64,000 nucleotides of DNA, taken from positions 6,904,413 through 6,968,412 of the forward strand of contig OZ038533.1 in the NCBI GenBank assembly GCA_964036665.1, in the 5' to 3' direction. This stretch comes from Gordius sp. MW1 (lineage: Eukaryota > Nematomorpha > Gordioida > Gordea > Gordiidae). The position numbers and the translations under genes are program-made. Shown one piece after another: positions 1 to 11,329 of the stretch; the first letter of the stretch is position 1, and the number at the start of each line of letters is the position of its first letter. The notes below the pieces were generated by a model. That model had not been told where the DNA came from. It did not search any database and saw only the letters and a list, made by a program, of their open reading frames with translations.

Positions 1-285
1 TAACAATTTTGAAGAATTTTTGGATTTATAGGGGGGTAGCCGCCCCTCCCTATGATCTAACCACAAACGTACAAGTTTACAAATATTTACAAATAGCTTA
101 GCAAATAGGGTTATAGAGTTATATGACATGAAATTAAACCTTTAACTTATCTAACTTAAAATATGACAAAATTAAGAGTGTTTTATCGGTTGTGAATAAA
201 AAGATATTACAATGCCTATGTGAACTTAAACCAGTTTTGGCTTACATTTTGGTGTACACTTAGTTGAATATTGAAATAACCGTAC
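1..285. other. Intron 10 of transporter copy A with a MITE remnant
   Basis: This AT-rich stretch follows the splice donor of the last visible exon (AAA|gtacgg, read on the minus strand). Bases from about 54 onward match copy B near 18528 (gatctaacc...acgtacaag), so it is shared paralogous intron. Bases 1-53 (ggatttata then ggggggtagccgcccctccc) look like the end of the CATGGGCGTAGCC MITE family described elsewhere and are absent from copy B. No exon equivalent to copy B exon 11 is present here, so it must lie off the left edge. Confidence 0.6.
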
Positions 286-3200
286 TTTTGTATTGGCCCA
301 GGGGACAAACATCCCTAACGTGAACAAACCCAATAGCGGTCCTCCTACCATGCCAAAAATACTCAAGGCTGCCTATTAACGATTATAATAGAGATGCATA
401 AAACAGCTACAGTCAATTTTTATATTTAAATTTTGTATTTAAAAAATAAATTTATATTAGTATTTCCTCGGGCCACCCAGTTGCTTTCTTAAACGGTCAT
501 AACATCTAATATTTTATAATAATTTGTGTTAAAAAAATCGAGAAAATTTACGACGCAAAAGGTAGCTGGTACCAGCCTATGTGCATAGCCATTTGCATAT
601 TTTGTTGAAATGGCTAAATGACATCTTGGTGGCCTTTTTAAGCCTTAATTTTATAAAAAGATCCAATCGTAACCTTAGTCAATAAGCTAGAGCTAGACTC
701 ACTTCTTGCATATTTAGCTTAGCACTTAAGGCATAACTGCTCAACGATGTTAAAAAGAATTATTAAAGCGACTGCATTGTATTGCGCTTGGCCAACTCAA
801 GCACATAGAGCCGACAAATTAATTTATACATATAATGCTCTACTTGCAGGATGTTCCCTAAGAGAGAGGAAAAAAATGCGAAAGCAATTAATATGATGCC
901 AAATGCCATGGCTAGTATCTTTGACACTATGGATCCTATACGCTCCGGAATTCTGGGATAAAAATAAATTTTAACTATGTCTTCCAGCACCACAGCAGCT
1001 AATGAGTTCAGACCGGATGATAATGTACTAATAAGAGAAAAAATATAAAAAAATATGTGTGGTTTATTAATTAAAATATACATTATCATAGTATTTAAAA
1101 AAAAGAAAAAAAATTTTGCTTTCCTTGAATCTGATAAAAAGCAGATAAATTGAAATATTAATTATAAGATAGTGTGCTAGGTTGATAACTTCTAAATAGG
1201 CGATGTATTAATAAAGTATTTTTAATAATCTAAAATTAATTTGCAAGAAAAATATGGAATAAAAGTATTTTATAATATCAGGACTACCTTAAAGATCCAC
1301 TAAAAAGGCATGAAATAAATAGTCCTGGTATTCCGGGGTAATTCATAATGTTCATGACAACGTAAGGAAGCAACTAAAAGCGCAATCAATTTTCATCAAT
1401 ATCAATTATAAGAGTAATAATAAATAACCTGATCAGATGATTTAATATAACCTCTCGTTAAAGGATCGCATTTCCAATATATGGCATAAATAACAAGTCC
1501 ACAAAACGAGCATACTGTCATCAAAACGCACAAACCTGGGAGATTTATGTACATAGCCCTAATCATGCAAACAATTATAATTTACGCATTTTTATTCCAT
1601 CCAAATTTAATTAAAAGAGGTTTTTTTGAATAAAACAAAATGAGATTTAAGGACAAATAAATGTTTAATGAAATGAACGTTTGACTGATTAATAATAGTT
1701 ATTTAAATAAATTTAAAACTAATTAATTAAAAAGGAAACTTGAAAACGTATTTTGTTAAAGTAATTAGGATTAAAATTACTTTTTCGATGTTTTTAATGT
1801 AGGACAACTCAGACAGCGCTGTACTTGGGCCTGATTGACCCCAAATATAGCTAGCCAGGTGAAAAACCCTCCAAAGATAATACTCCACACAGTATGTCGT
1901 TCAAAAGGACTAGGATTGACGCTGTATTTTGTAAGAATACCATGCATATATTATTTTATATACTTAAATAATATTAATCAATGCATCCCATTATTTTATT
2001 CAAACAAATTTTTCTTAAATAATTTCAAAAAAAGTTTTTATTCTTGAATTTTTATTAAATATTTATAAAACATGAATAAATTCGAATCGGAGGATTGAGT
2101 CTTGCTTGGTATATGTATAAAACATCCGCTTTAGTATAAAAGATTGAGATGCCAACATTGAAAATGAAAGGTTAGTAAATTTCTTCTGTTCTAGATGCAC
2201 GATTCATCATTGTTTTTAGTGGTATAAATTGTTTTTTTATTAGTAAACAAATTAGTTCAGACAAGCTGAAAAATATCTACTATCGTCACTTAATTATTTA
2301 TTAAAAAAAAAATGTCACCTAAACATTTCCATGCGTTTTCCTTTAATAGCTCTTTCAAACACAACCCTTAAACCTCCAACTTCAACGGCACCTCTCCAAA
2401 TGATAGCGATGATACCGGCGAACATGAAAATACACTGGATAGCGTCGGTCCAAATAACGGCCTTCATGCCACCCTACAAATGTCCAACAAGCATTTTGCA
2501 AATATTGTATGGAAAGTTGGTCTTGTAATGAAACTGAATATATCATATTGAGTCTTACCACAGTGGTGTAAAAAGTGCAAACGAGACCTATCGATAAAAT
2601 TGACAGCGGGATCGAAAAGCCTGTCACTAAATGAACACATATTAAATCTTTTATAAATTAATATTAAACAAGTTTTAGGCTGATAGTTTTAAAATGTCTC
2701 TCTATCAATATAAATTAATTGTTAAGATCGCTATTCAAACCTTCGAAAATTTACAATTATACAGAAAATGATGATAATATCATTATATTTATTAAGAGTA
2801 GATAGCATTTCTTTGAATTTAAATTTAATCTTATAAATCCACTAGTTAATCAAATTCATTGACATTTTGTCAATAATGTAAATACCTGCATTTAAGGCTA
2901 AGGCAGGGGCATAGAGTACGATGGCTAGGTAGAAAACCTTTATTAATTTTTAATTTGAACTAACTAAACTTTAAGTTATCCTAAATAATTTAAGAAATTT
3001 TATAATCATTATCATGATAAAAGGTTAAAATATTATATTGTAATAGTTTTCAATTGTGATCAGAAGTCTACATATCACATTTATGTTTATTATTAAAGAA
3101 TTAAAATATGCATTGCAAATCCTTTATAAAGGTCATTTGATGACTAGCTTCTATCAAACAACTTTTGTATCCGATCTAACCTTGAAATCTTAGCAACCTC

Positions 3201-3872
3201 AAACAGTTTCTAACTCAGTTCAATTTTAGTTTTATTCTTTGCTTAATATCAAATACCAGGCTTTCTTATTCGTTATATTAAAAAGAGACAAATAAGTATT
3301 TTCAAGGTTAAACATAGTGTTCTGATTATTATTTATGTAACTATCCAAGACTCACCATTTGAATGATAAAAGTTACACATCCAGCCACTCTCACCAATCT
3401 ATGAAACCGCCTTTCTAAATACTATTAAATGTTAAAAAAAGATTATATATATACCATTAAACATAAAATTAAAATTTGAAAATTTGCTGTAAACATTAAA
3501 TTTAGTGTTTTGGGGGCACCGTTTATTTACCTCGTAAGTAGACGTGACTTGCAAGTTGTAAAATACCGGGAGGTAAAAGTGGTTGGCGGCGAATATGACC
3601 ATAATGAAGGCAAAATTAATGAGAATGTAATCCCAACCAAAGTTGTAAATTTCGGCTGAAAGCCCTAACAGAGTAATAGCGGACATAAAACTTGCTAATA
3701 GAGAAGCGGCCACAGGCCAGGGATTCATTTTTCGATCGGCCAGAAATATTTCGGCCATAGTGTTTTGCTGGCCACCCGTGAACGCATAGTACACCCCGAT
3801 CCCGGCCGAGAGTAGCAAGGTAAATACGAAAACCAAATAATCGACGGTTGAAAATGTTTTGATATCTGCCAT
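286..3872 (-). CDS. SLC5-family sodium-coupled monocarboxylate transporter, copy A (3'-partial)
   Basis: Sodium/solute symporter (SSF/SLC5), closest in motif content to SMCT (SLC5A8/A12-like) proteins, which carry lactate, pyruvate or other small monocarboxylates with Na+ across the plasma membrane. Exons read on the minus strand: 3531-3872, 3356-3421, 2886-2937, 2559-2626, 2319-2473, 1781-1921, 1429-1558, 1288-1373, 844-1027, 286-372. All have AG/GT borders and compatible phases, giving 437 codons. Exon 1 starts [15 protein letters not shown] and holds the first membrane helices. Later exons carry [13 protein letters not shown]-like [34 protein letters not shown] and [14 protein letters not shown], all typical of the family. 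The remaining 3' exons lie left of base 1. The protein is nearly identical to copy B: I count about 11 differences in 437 residues. A nested transposon stack begins 108 bp upstream of the start codon, so the native promoter may be displaced. The substrate is inferred from family only. Confidence 0.93.
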
Positions 3873-4692
3873 AATCTACTATCTATTTTTTGAAATAGTA
3901 AAAATTTAAGGAAAAATAATAAAATTGTGATAGTTGCTCTTTAACGAGAAATAAACCTCTGCGTTTTTTGGCACTGGTCCAGGGGTCGGCAACCTGTTTG
4001 TCCTTAAGGGCGAAATACTAAATTTGAAAATCACCCAGGGCGCATATTTTACAGATAATCAGCAGGTATAAATAGGCATTAAAAAAACAAATTTTTTATA
4101 ACTTTATATTGTTGGTGTCATACATAATGATACATATAATTCAGTGTGAAACTTGGGTGTCCATATTTTCAGCTAATTTCTTATAATAGGGGAAATATTT
4201 AGAGTTCACGGTCCTTAAACAATTTTTTAAATGTGAGTATCGTATTCGTGCGAAAAGGAATACGATTTAAATAAGAAGGTCCAGAAGGGAAGAGTTATTA
4301 GGAATTAATTGGGGGAACTTAAAGGAAAATTGGGCCGTAAAACGATAAATTATTGGGGGATGGCCGGGCCGCGAACAGGCTCACGCGCGTACGCAGAAAT
4401 ATTTCTCAACTGTCTTTATTACATGGCATTAATATAATCACAACCAAGAAAATATATAATAATTAAAAGATCGCAATGTCAAAATCGCATACGATAAGAT
4501 GCGTATATCGAAAATCACTCACGCGTAAGAAAAATAACAAATACGTATCAGCGCGTCGGGGGGGGGGTATACGCGTACTAGAAATTAAATGTAAAAGAAT
4601 AATGGTCTACGCTATGAGTGTACAACGTGTAAGATCAAAAGATTGTACCGCGTGTTGAACTCTTAACTTTAATTTTTGAATAAGATGAGATG

Positions 4693-4714
4693 AGGGGGGG
4701 GGGGGGGGGGGGGT
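4693..4714 (+). repeat. Poly-G homopolymer tract
   Basis: An uninterrupted run of about 22 G residues lies inside the 3' part of the dead hAT element. Such runs recur in this window inside MITEs (for example near 43880, 46337, 52983 and 53060). The exact length is unreliable in most sequencing. Confidence 0.85.
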
Positions 4715-4734
4715 GTGTGGGAAGACATCTTCAT

Positions 4735-5986
4735 CATCGTATCTCTGGATACGCTAATTTCATTCTTCGTGTATGGGTACACGACAGTGAGTCAGTAAGC
4801 TTTGTTCGGTATTTTAATTTCAAATATTTCATATTTGAGAACAAAGACTATGTTGTTGCACAATATGAATAAATTTTTAGCGCACATTTCCTTAAAATAG
4901 GATACTTATTTACATCGACTAAGTTCCAAAACGTTTTATCATTACTATGCGCTTTTAAAATAATATCACTTTGCAAGTTAATTATTTCTAATTTTATGTC
5001 TTCGATATTATGAAGCTCGAAATACACTGAAACTATTTCAAGGACAATCTTCTGTAACATTAAATGGATTTATGAAAAATCTTAGAACGGGTTCTAATGC
5101 TGCAAAATCTTCAAATCTAGAAGAAAACTCTTCTATTAGCTTATCTATAATTTCTAAATATGATGTAGCAGTAAAATTTTCATTATTCAAATTTAAAATC
5201 TCAACAGCATATTTAAATGTGATAATGATTTTTTCAATAGATGGGATTTCAATAACACTAACTTGCATTTGAATGCATTTACTGCACTAATCATGTCAGC
5301 GATATGCTAATTTTTCCCTTGTATTTTTAAATTTAATTCATTCAACTTTGCCGTTATATCTGTCAGAAATCCGAGGTCGATTAGCCAATCCTTATTTTCT
5401 AAATTCGCTTCTTGATGCAATAAATTCCTTTGTTAGTGGCAAAAGCATGATAAACCGCTCAAGTATTTTACCTCTGTAGCCACCTCACTTCAGTATGTAA
5501 AAGAAGATCTGTGAACTGAATGTCCTCATCTTCTAAAGTTATTTAAACAATCTGTGTTGCATAGCTCCCGATCTTATGAAATTAATAATTTTTGTTACTA
5601 TCGTAAATACGTGTTGAAAACCGTTTTTGCGCATAACATTTCCTGATGTATGAGGCAATGATAAGAAATAAATATCGGGAATAAGGAATCCTGTCTCATA
5701 AGGCAATAAATCCTTTTTCTTACCAGTCATCGTTTGTTGTAATTGACGATAACTTTTGTACAAGTAATTTTACATCTGGTATATATTTTTTAAAAGTAGA
5801 AAAGATATCTTCTCCTCTGGTGCTACCCTTTAATGGCAGAACTTTAAGAAATTCTTCTTTTGTCGTAAAATCAGAAAATAACATCTTCACGCAAATTGCT
5901 AATTGTGAATGTGATATATTTGTCATGTCTGTCGATTCATCCATCTGTAGCGAAAAGGAAATGTAGTATTCTTAACTACAATGTAG
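4735..5986 (-). pseudogene. hAT transposase, catalytic and C-terminal part
   Basis: On the minus strand the sequence continues from the gypsy insertion with MDESTDMTNISHSQLAICVK (5944 downward) and LPLKGSTRGEDIFSTF. After damage it resumes with a segment ending VVTKIINFIRSGA-like residues (5539-5763). The C-terminal part (4848-5268) includes IINLQSDIILKAHSNDKTFW and KYPILRKCALKIYSY. A TAG stop follows, then SLFSNMKYLKLKYRTKLTD, which matches the hAT C-terminal dimerisation region. Stops, frameshifts and a run of about 22 Gs near 4693-4714 show decay. The order of motifs is that of GTF2IRD2-like hAT transposases. Confidence 0.8.
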
Positions 5987-6135
5987 TATAACAACTACTC
6001 AGAAATCGCTGAAGCTTTTTATTAATATGCAAAATCAACTAAAACATGTGATGATGAAAAAACGTGTTTATTCCCACTAGGAACAACGAACTTAAACGTA
6101 TATATAAATACAAAGTATAAATCTATGATATTACA
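5987..6135 (-). repeat. LTR of gypsy element, left, minus orientation
   Basis: About 149 bp, inverted relative to the LTR at 10290 and parallel to the one at 10432. On the minus strand it begins TGTAATATCATAG and ends GTTGTTATA. It contains an AATAAA-like signal (ttaataaaaagc read on the minus strand) shortly before its end. Confidence 0.8.
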
Positions 6136-6147
6136 TTTCTCCCTATT

Positions 6148-7137
6148 TTAAAAGTTAAATTCATCGTGGAATCGTACCGGTGGTTTTGATGTTCTTGTTG
6201 AACGTCGCAATATAGGGGGACTTTCAACTCCTTCTATGTTTTGTTCCAAACCTGTTGTCGCAGTCTCTAAACTTGGCATAAACTGTGATCGCAGCCTAAA
6301 CTTCATTTGATCAGCATGTTTTCTTTTGATTCCACCGTCTGTCCGGACATTATACGAATAGTGGCCCTTCCGTTCTACAATAATACCTTTGTACCATCCC
6401 GGCTTAATTTCGTTGCGAATCCATACTGGATCTCCAACATCAAATTCCCTAAAACGTACATTTTGACCGTGATATGTTTTCTGCTTCCATATCTTCTCCC
6501 TTATTACGTTTCTTAAATCCGGCTTTATTAAATCTAGTGCGGTTTGTAATCTCCTTCCTAAAAATAATTCGGATGGGGTTTTTCCCGTCGTCGCTTGAGG
6601 ATAGTTTCTGTAACTTATCAAGACCTGTTGGAGACAAAGTTCTTTGTTCCAAGTCTGTTTTCTCGCCGCATAATATCTTGTTTTTAACGTCCTTATCATC
6701 CTTTCGGCCTGCCCATTGGTTTTAGGATGATATGGAGTCGATTTTATGTGAGTAATATTATTTGAAACACAGAATTTGAAAAATTCTTGTCCAGCAAATT
6801 GTGGTCCATTGTCTGACACAATCTGCGTCGGAATTCCAAATCTACAGAACCAATTACGTAGATGATTGATTACGGCCGATGTTGTGGTCGAAGTTACCGT
6901 TGCTACCTCAACCCATTTTGAGAATGAGTCTATTAATACTAACCACCATTTTCCTTCTATTGGACCAGCTATATCAATGTGCACACGGTCCCACACACGA
7001 TCAGGTAAATTCCATGGATAGAGCGGTACCTGCTTTTCTGGAGGTCGCACTTCTTGACATCCTTCGCATGATTTTACATGTCTGTCAATGTCTTCATCCA
7101 TTCTCGGCCAATAAACATAATAGCGACAAACATTCAT
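6148..7137 (-). pseudogene. Inverted duplicate of gypsy integrase
   Basis: A 329-residue open frame repeats the C-terminal integrase part of the 7138-10277 frame almost residue for residue (YYVYWPRMDEDIDRHVKSCE, SDNGPQFAGQEF), but on the opposite strand. It starts abruptly at 7137, where plus-strand gag/pol sequence begins, so the N-terminal zinc-binding histidines are missing. It has no start signal of its own and is a by-product of the rearrangement. Only a handful of bases differ from the plus-strand copy, for example RTLKTR here against MTLKTR there, so the duplication is young. Confidence 0.88.
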
Positions 7138-10100
7138 TTAATAAAGAGTGCTACAAATGCCACAGAAGGGGACACTTTGCAAGATTTTGTCATACAGGAT
7201 CTGTCAATATGATAAATACCTTACACGTAAAAAATTATACAAGTTTGGGGATGAAGAAACCCTATATCAAGGTTGGTATCAACCAAAAACTATGCAAGAT
7301 GCTTTTCGACACAGGAGCAGCAGTCTCAATTATAAACCAAGAAATTTATAATTTGATTCAGAATCCAACTCTTGAAGAATGCCCAAAATTAAGATCTTTT
7401 GGATACCATCCAATACCAATCTTAGGAAAAACTAAAGTTACAGTTCAACTTGGTCTAAAAGTTTTGACATTACCTGTAGTGGTTACAACAGCAAACGAAG
7501 GGGCAATTTTTGGCATTGACTGGATAAAAGCGTTTGACCTTGACCTGCCGGGTGAGGTTTCAATAAACAAAATACAACAGGAATTAGATTCCCTATTACT
7601 TACTCGGTATCCAACTATATTTAGCGATGGCCCCGGAGTTATTAAGAATTATAAAGTCAAAATATTTTTAAAAGATGAAAGCCAGCCAATATCATTTCAA
7701 CCCCAAAGGGTACCGTTTCCGTTAAGGAAAAAAGTAGAATTGGAATTAAAAAGGTTGGAGGACGAAAACATTATTGAACGAGTGGACCCATCTTTAAGTG
7801 AAGTTAAATGGATCACACCAACGGTAAATGTTGTTAAAGGGAATGGTTCTATTCGAATCTGTGGGTATTTCAGAGTTACTTTGAACCCCTACCTTAGTAC
7901 CAATGATCATATGCTGCCAACATTTGATGATCTAATTACAAAAATAGCTGGTGGTGAGAAATATACAGTGATAGATCTACGCGACGCGTATTTACAAATG
8001 ATGGTAGATGAAGAGAGTAGACAATTGTTAACAATTGCTACGCATGTTGGTCATTTTAGGTACAAACGTTTGCCATTTGGTTTAGCGACGGCACCAAATC
8101 TTTTTCAACGATATATGGAAAACTTATTAAATGGAATTCCGCACACTGGGGTACTGTTAGATGATATTATAGTCACGGGGTTAAATCAAGATGACCATTT
8201 GAAAAATCTAAACGAGGTCCTAACAAGAATACAAAATGCTGGGCTGAAAGCAAAAAAGGAAAAAGTCAAATTTTTCCAAAACTCAGTTATCTATCAAGGA
8301 CATAAAATTGATTCGACAGGTATCCACCCTACAAAAGAACGCATTGAGTCAATTAAGAATTTCAAGATACCAGAAAATAAAAAGGAGCTACGCTCATTTT
8401 TAGGTCTTGTAAATTATCAGGAACGGTTTATTCCTCGATTACACGAAAAATGTGCTCCACTACATGCCTTAACTGGTTCTACCATAATGTGGAGATGGAC
8501 AATTTAGGAGCAAAAATTTTTTGATGAAGTTAAGTTGATGCTTTCATCTACTGACACCTTAGTACCGTATAGTACAACGTTACCAGTTAATCTTGCAGTT
8601 GATGCGTCCGAGACAGGTGTAGGCGCCGTGATATCTCATGTTTTTCCCGACAAATCTGAAAGACCCATAGCTTATGCTTCTAGAACGTTGAGCCAATCAG
8701 AAAAACATTATTCGACGATTGACCGTGAAGCTAGAGCCATAATTTTTGGAGTTGAGAAATTTAATCAGTATCTCAGAGGACGAAAATTTACGTTAACAAC
8801 GGACCACAAACCGTTAGAAAGAATTTTCGGTTGTAAAAGGGATCTACCCAAAATCGTTAATAACAGGCTGGTACGGTGAGCTTTACTATTAAATTCATAT
8901 CAATATGAAATTAAAAATCGTATGGGTAAAAACAACCAATGTGCAGATGCTCTGTCTAGATTGACTACTCACGAAGATGGTGACGATACAAATATAAACA
9001 ATATTGGGTTATTAATGATCGAGGACTTAACACTGAATAGAGAAATGATTAAAAATGCAATAAAGACAGATCGTAGTTGTCTAGAATTAATTCGTGCTAT
9101 TGAGCGCAATTGGCGCATTGACATGTCCAAATTTCAGTTAGATATAAAAGGATATTTCAATAAACGTGAAGAGATTTCATACGAAAGTGGACTACTATTT
9201 CTAGGAAATAGGTTGATCATTCCGAAATCTTTACAGAATTTGGTTCTTCGGATTTTACATCAAGGACATCCTGGAATTACTGGGATGCGAAATGTTTGTC
9301 GCTATTATGTTTATTGGCCGAGAATGGATGAAGACATTGACAGACATGTAAAATCATGCGAAGGATGTCAAGAAGTGCGACCTCCAGAAAAGCAGGTACC
9401 GCTCTATCCATGGAATTTACCTGATCGTGTGTGGGACCGTGTGCACATTGATATAGCTGGTCCAATAGAAGGAAAATGGTGGTTAGTATTAATAGACTCA
9501 TTCTCAAAATGGGTTGAGGTAGCAACGGTAACTTCGACAACAACATCGGCCGTAATCAATCATCTACGGAATTGGTTCTGTAGATTTGGAATTCCGACGC
9601 AGATTGTGTCAGACAATGGACCACAATTTGCTGGACAAGAATTTTTCAAATTCTGTGTTTCAAATAATATTACTCACATAAAATCGACTCCATATCATCC
9701 TAAAACCAATGGGCAGGCCGAAAGGATGATAATGACGTTAAAAACAAGATATTATGCGGCGAGAAAACAGACTTGGAACAAAGAACTTTGTCTCCAACAG
9801 GTCTTGATAAGTTACAGAAACTCTCCTCAAGCGACGACGGGAAAAACCCCATCCGAATTATTTTTAGGAAGGAGATTACAAACCGCACTAGATTTAATAA
9901 AGCCGGATTTAAGAAACGTAATAAGGGAGAAGATATGGAAGCAGAAAACATATCACGATCAAAATGTACGTTTTAGGGAATTTGATGTTGGAGATCCAGT
10001 ATGGATTCGCAACGAAATTAAGCCGGGATGGTACAAAGGTATTATTGTAGAACGGAAGGGCCACTATTCGTATAATGTCCGGACAGACGGTGGAATCAAA

Positions 10101-10277
10101 AGAAAACATGCTGATCAAATGAAGTTTAGGCTGCGATCACAGTTTATGCCAAGTTTAGAGACTGCGACAACAGGTTTGGAACAAAACATAGAAGGAGTTG
10201 AAAGTCCCCCTATATTGCGACGTTCAACAAGAATATCAAAACCACCGGTACGATTCCACGATGAATTTAACTTTTAA
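7138..10277 (+). pseudogene. Gypsy gag(end)-pol polyprotein with two stop codons
   Basis: One reading frame runs through the whole stretch and is broken by stops at 8505-8507 and 8877-8879. In order it shows a CCHC knuckle (CYKCHRRGHFARFC) and an aspartic protease (LFDTGAAVSIINQ). The reverse transcriptase follows, with YTVIDLRDAYLQM and LPFGLATAPNLFQRYM. Its catalytic box reads LLDD where most family members have YVDD or YLDD. RNase H carries NLAVDASETGVGAV and TTDHKPLE. The integrase has an HHCC zinc domain (HQGHPG...CEGCQEV) and a core with DIAGP and SDNGPQF. The frame ends just before the polypurine tract. Family function is reverse transcription and integration of the element's own RNA. 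The stops make this copy inactive. The integrase part is intact in frame, and so is the inverted arm copy. Confidence 0.9.
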
Positions 10278-10289
10278 AATAGGGAGAAA

Positions 10290-10432
10290 TGTAATATCAT
10301 AGATTTATACTTTGTATTTATATATACGTTTAAGTTCGTTGTTCCTAGTGGGGAATATACACGTTTTTTCATCATCACATGTTTTAGTTGATTTTGCATA
10401 TTAATAAAAAGCTTCAGCGATTTCTGAGTAGT
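10290..10432 (+). repeat. LTR of gypsy element, 3' LTR of the plus-strand pol
   Basis: Starts TGTAATATCATAG directly after the polypurine run at 10281-10289. It carries ttaataaaaagc, a plausible polyadenylation signal, and ends in ctgagtagtgt, where it fuses to an inverted second LTR. The fusion forms a palindrome centred near 10432. Confidence 0.82.
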
Positions 10433-10582
10433 GTATAACAACTACTCAGAAATCGCTGAAGCTTTTTATTAAGATGCAAAATCAACTAAAACATGTGATG
10501 ATGAAAAAACGTGTATATTCCCACTAGGAACAACGAACTTAAACGTATATATAAATACAAAGTATAAATCTATGATATTACA
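10432..10582 (-). repeat. LTR of gypsy element, right outer, minus orientation
   Basis: Inverted copy of the adjacent LTR, reading tgtataacaactactcag to tatgatattaca on the plus strand. It forms the right border; hAT transposase sequence resumes at 10583 (ggaaacacaatt). The inverted LTR pair makes a palindrome of nearly 300 bp that could form a long hairpin. Confidence 0.82.
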
Positions 10583-11128
10583 GGAAACACAATTTTCCAT
10601 ATCATTTGCTAATTCTGCCTCCAAATTCTCCGCAAGTACTTCGATTCTTTTAGTAACAGTTCGTGCTGATGAATTGCAACGTGTTTATAGCTGAAACTAT
10701 TTCCTTTTTATTTTTAAATTCTTCAAAAAGTGAATCAGCAGCTTCCAACATGGCTTCTTTACTAATTCTCCATCTGTAAATGGTTTTTTATTCTTAGCTA
10801 GCAAATGCGATATTTTATATGACGCGATCGTTGCTGCTTTATGTTTTTGCAGTGGTTTAGTAAAAAAAACTTTGCTGGTTAGTTCTTAAAGATTTTAAAG
10901 AAATAATTTTTTTTCTTCTAATTTCAGAGTTCATTGGATAGTCACTATCAAAATTTGTATGAACGGTCTTAAAATGTGGTTCAATATTACTTTTCTTGGG
11001 AATCGCAACACTATTATTACACAACAAACAAATACAGACACTTCCCTTTGTAATCAACGAAACAATATAGAAGATGTTCCCCCATTCATCATTAAATAAT
11101 ATGTTATTTTTCTTTTACATTTATCCAT
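10583..11128 (-). pseudogene. hAT transposase, N-terminal part
   Basis: Read from 11128 down. The ATG at 11128 opens MDKCKRK, then one frameshift leads into FNDEWGNIFYIV and on to SVCICLLCNNSVAIPKKS. The region ending FKTVH resembles the BED-like N-terminus of GTF2IRD2/ZBED5-type hAT proteins. Below it comes LLAKNKKPFTDGELVKEA-like sequence, then RIEVLAENLEAELA just before the gypsy insertion at 10582. Frameshifts and stops make this a pseudogene. The coding thread resumes at 5986 on the far side of the gypsy element. It encodes a DNA-cutting transposase in family terms, and this copy cannot be active. Confidence 0.8.
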
Positions 11129-11329
11129 GATGAAGGGTTTTGAAAGAAAAGAATTATTTCGGATTACTTGATAGTTTTAAATGCACGGGCTACGCGTGGT
11201 CTATTCGAAATACGATCACACACTAACAAAAAATACGTGCGTGTTATTAGATACGCTCACATCATACATTTACATTAGTCCAGAGAGGGCGCATTAAAAA
11301 TCGATCGGGCGCCGCGTTGCCTACCTCTG

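Larger units (their letters stand above)
5987..10582 (+). mobile_element. Ty3/gypsy LTR retrotransposon, rearranged head to head, nested in hAT
   Basis: Order along the plus strand: an LTR in minus orientation (5987-6135); a minus-strand integrase arm (6148-7137); a plus-strand zinc knuckle-protease-RT-RNase H-integrase segment (about 7138-10277); a plus LTR (10290-10432); and a second LTR in minus orientation (10432-10582). The minus integrase arm and the last kilobase of the plus pol are near-identical inverted copies, forming arms of about 1.1 kb with their LTRs. LTRs run TGTAATATCATAG to TGTTATACA and are only about 150 bp. The purine run agggagaaa (10281-10289) before the 3' LTR is the expected polypurine tract. 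The element interrupts a hAT transposase reading frame. The 5' half of a normal element (5' LTR, most of gag) is missing and replaced by the inverted arm. Confidence 0.85.
3980..11329 (-). mobile_element. hAT DNA transposon, inactive, split by a gypsy element
   Basis: The ends form a short imperfect terminal inverted repeat: CAGGGGTCGGCAAC at 3980 and CAGAGGTAGGCAAC on the minus strand ending at 11329. This is the usual hAT-type end. Inside, on the minus strand, are pieces of a transposase related to the GTF2IRD2/ZBED5-like group (10583-11128 and about 4735-5986). They are separated by a later retroelement insertion. I see no 8-bp target duplication at the outer ends (CACTGGTC against CCCTATAA), so the flanks have changed or one end is not exact. 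The paralogous region upstream of copy B (23190-23340) shares both outer flanks (cctctgcgtttttggcactgg and aattatgttagatttggcacc) without this element. It therefore entered after, or independently of, the transporter duplication. Confidence 0.8.
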
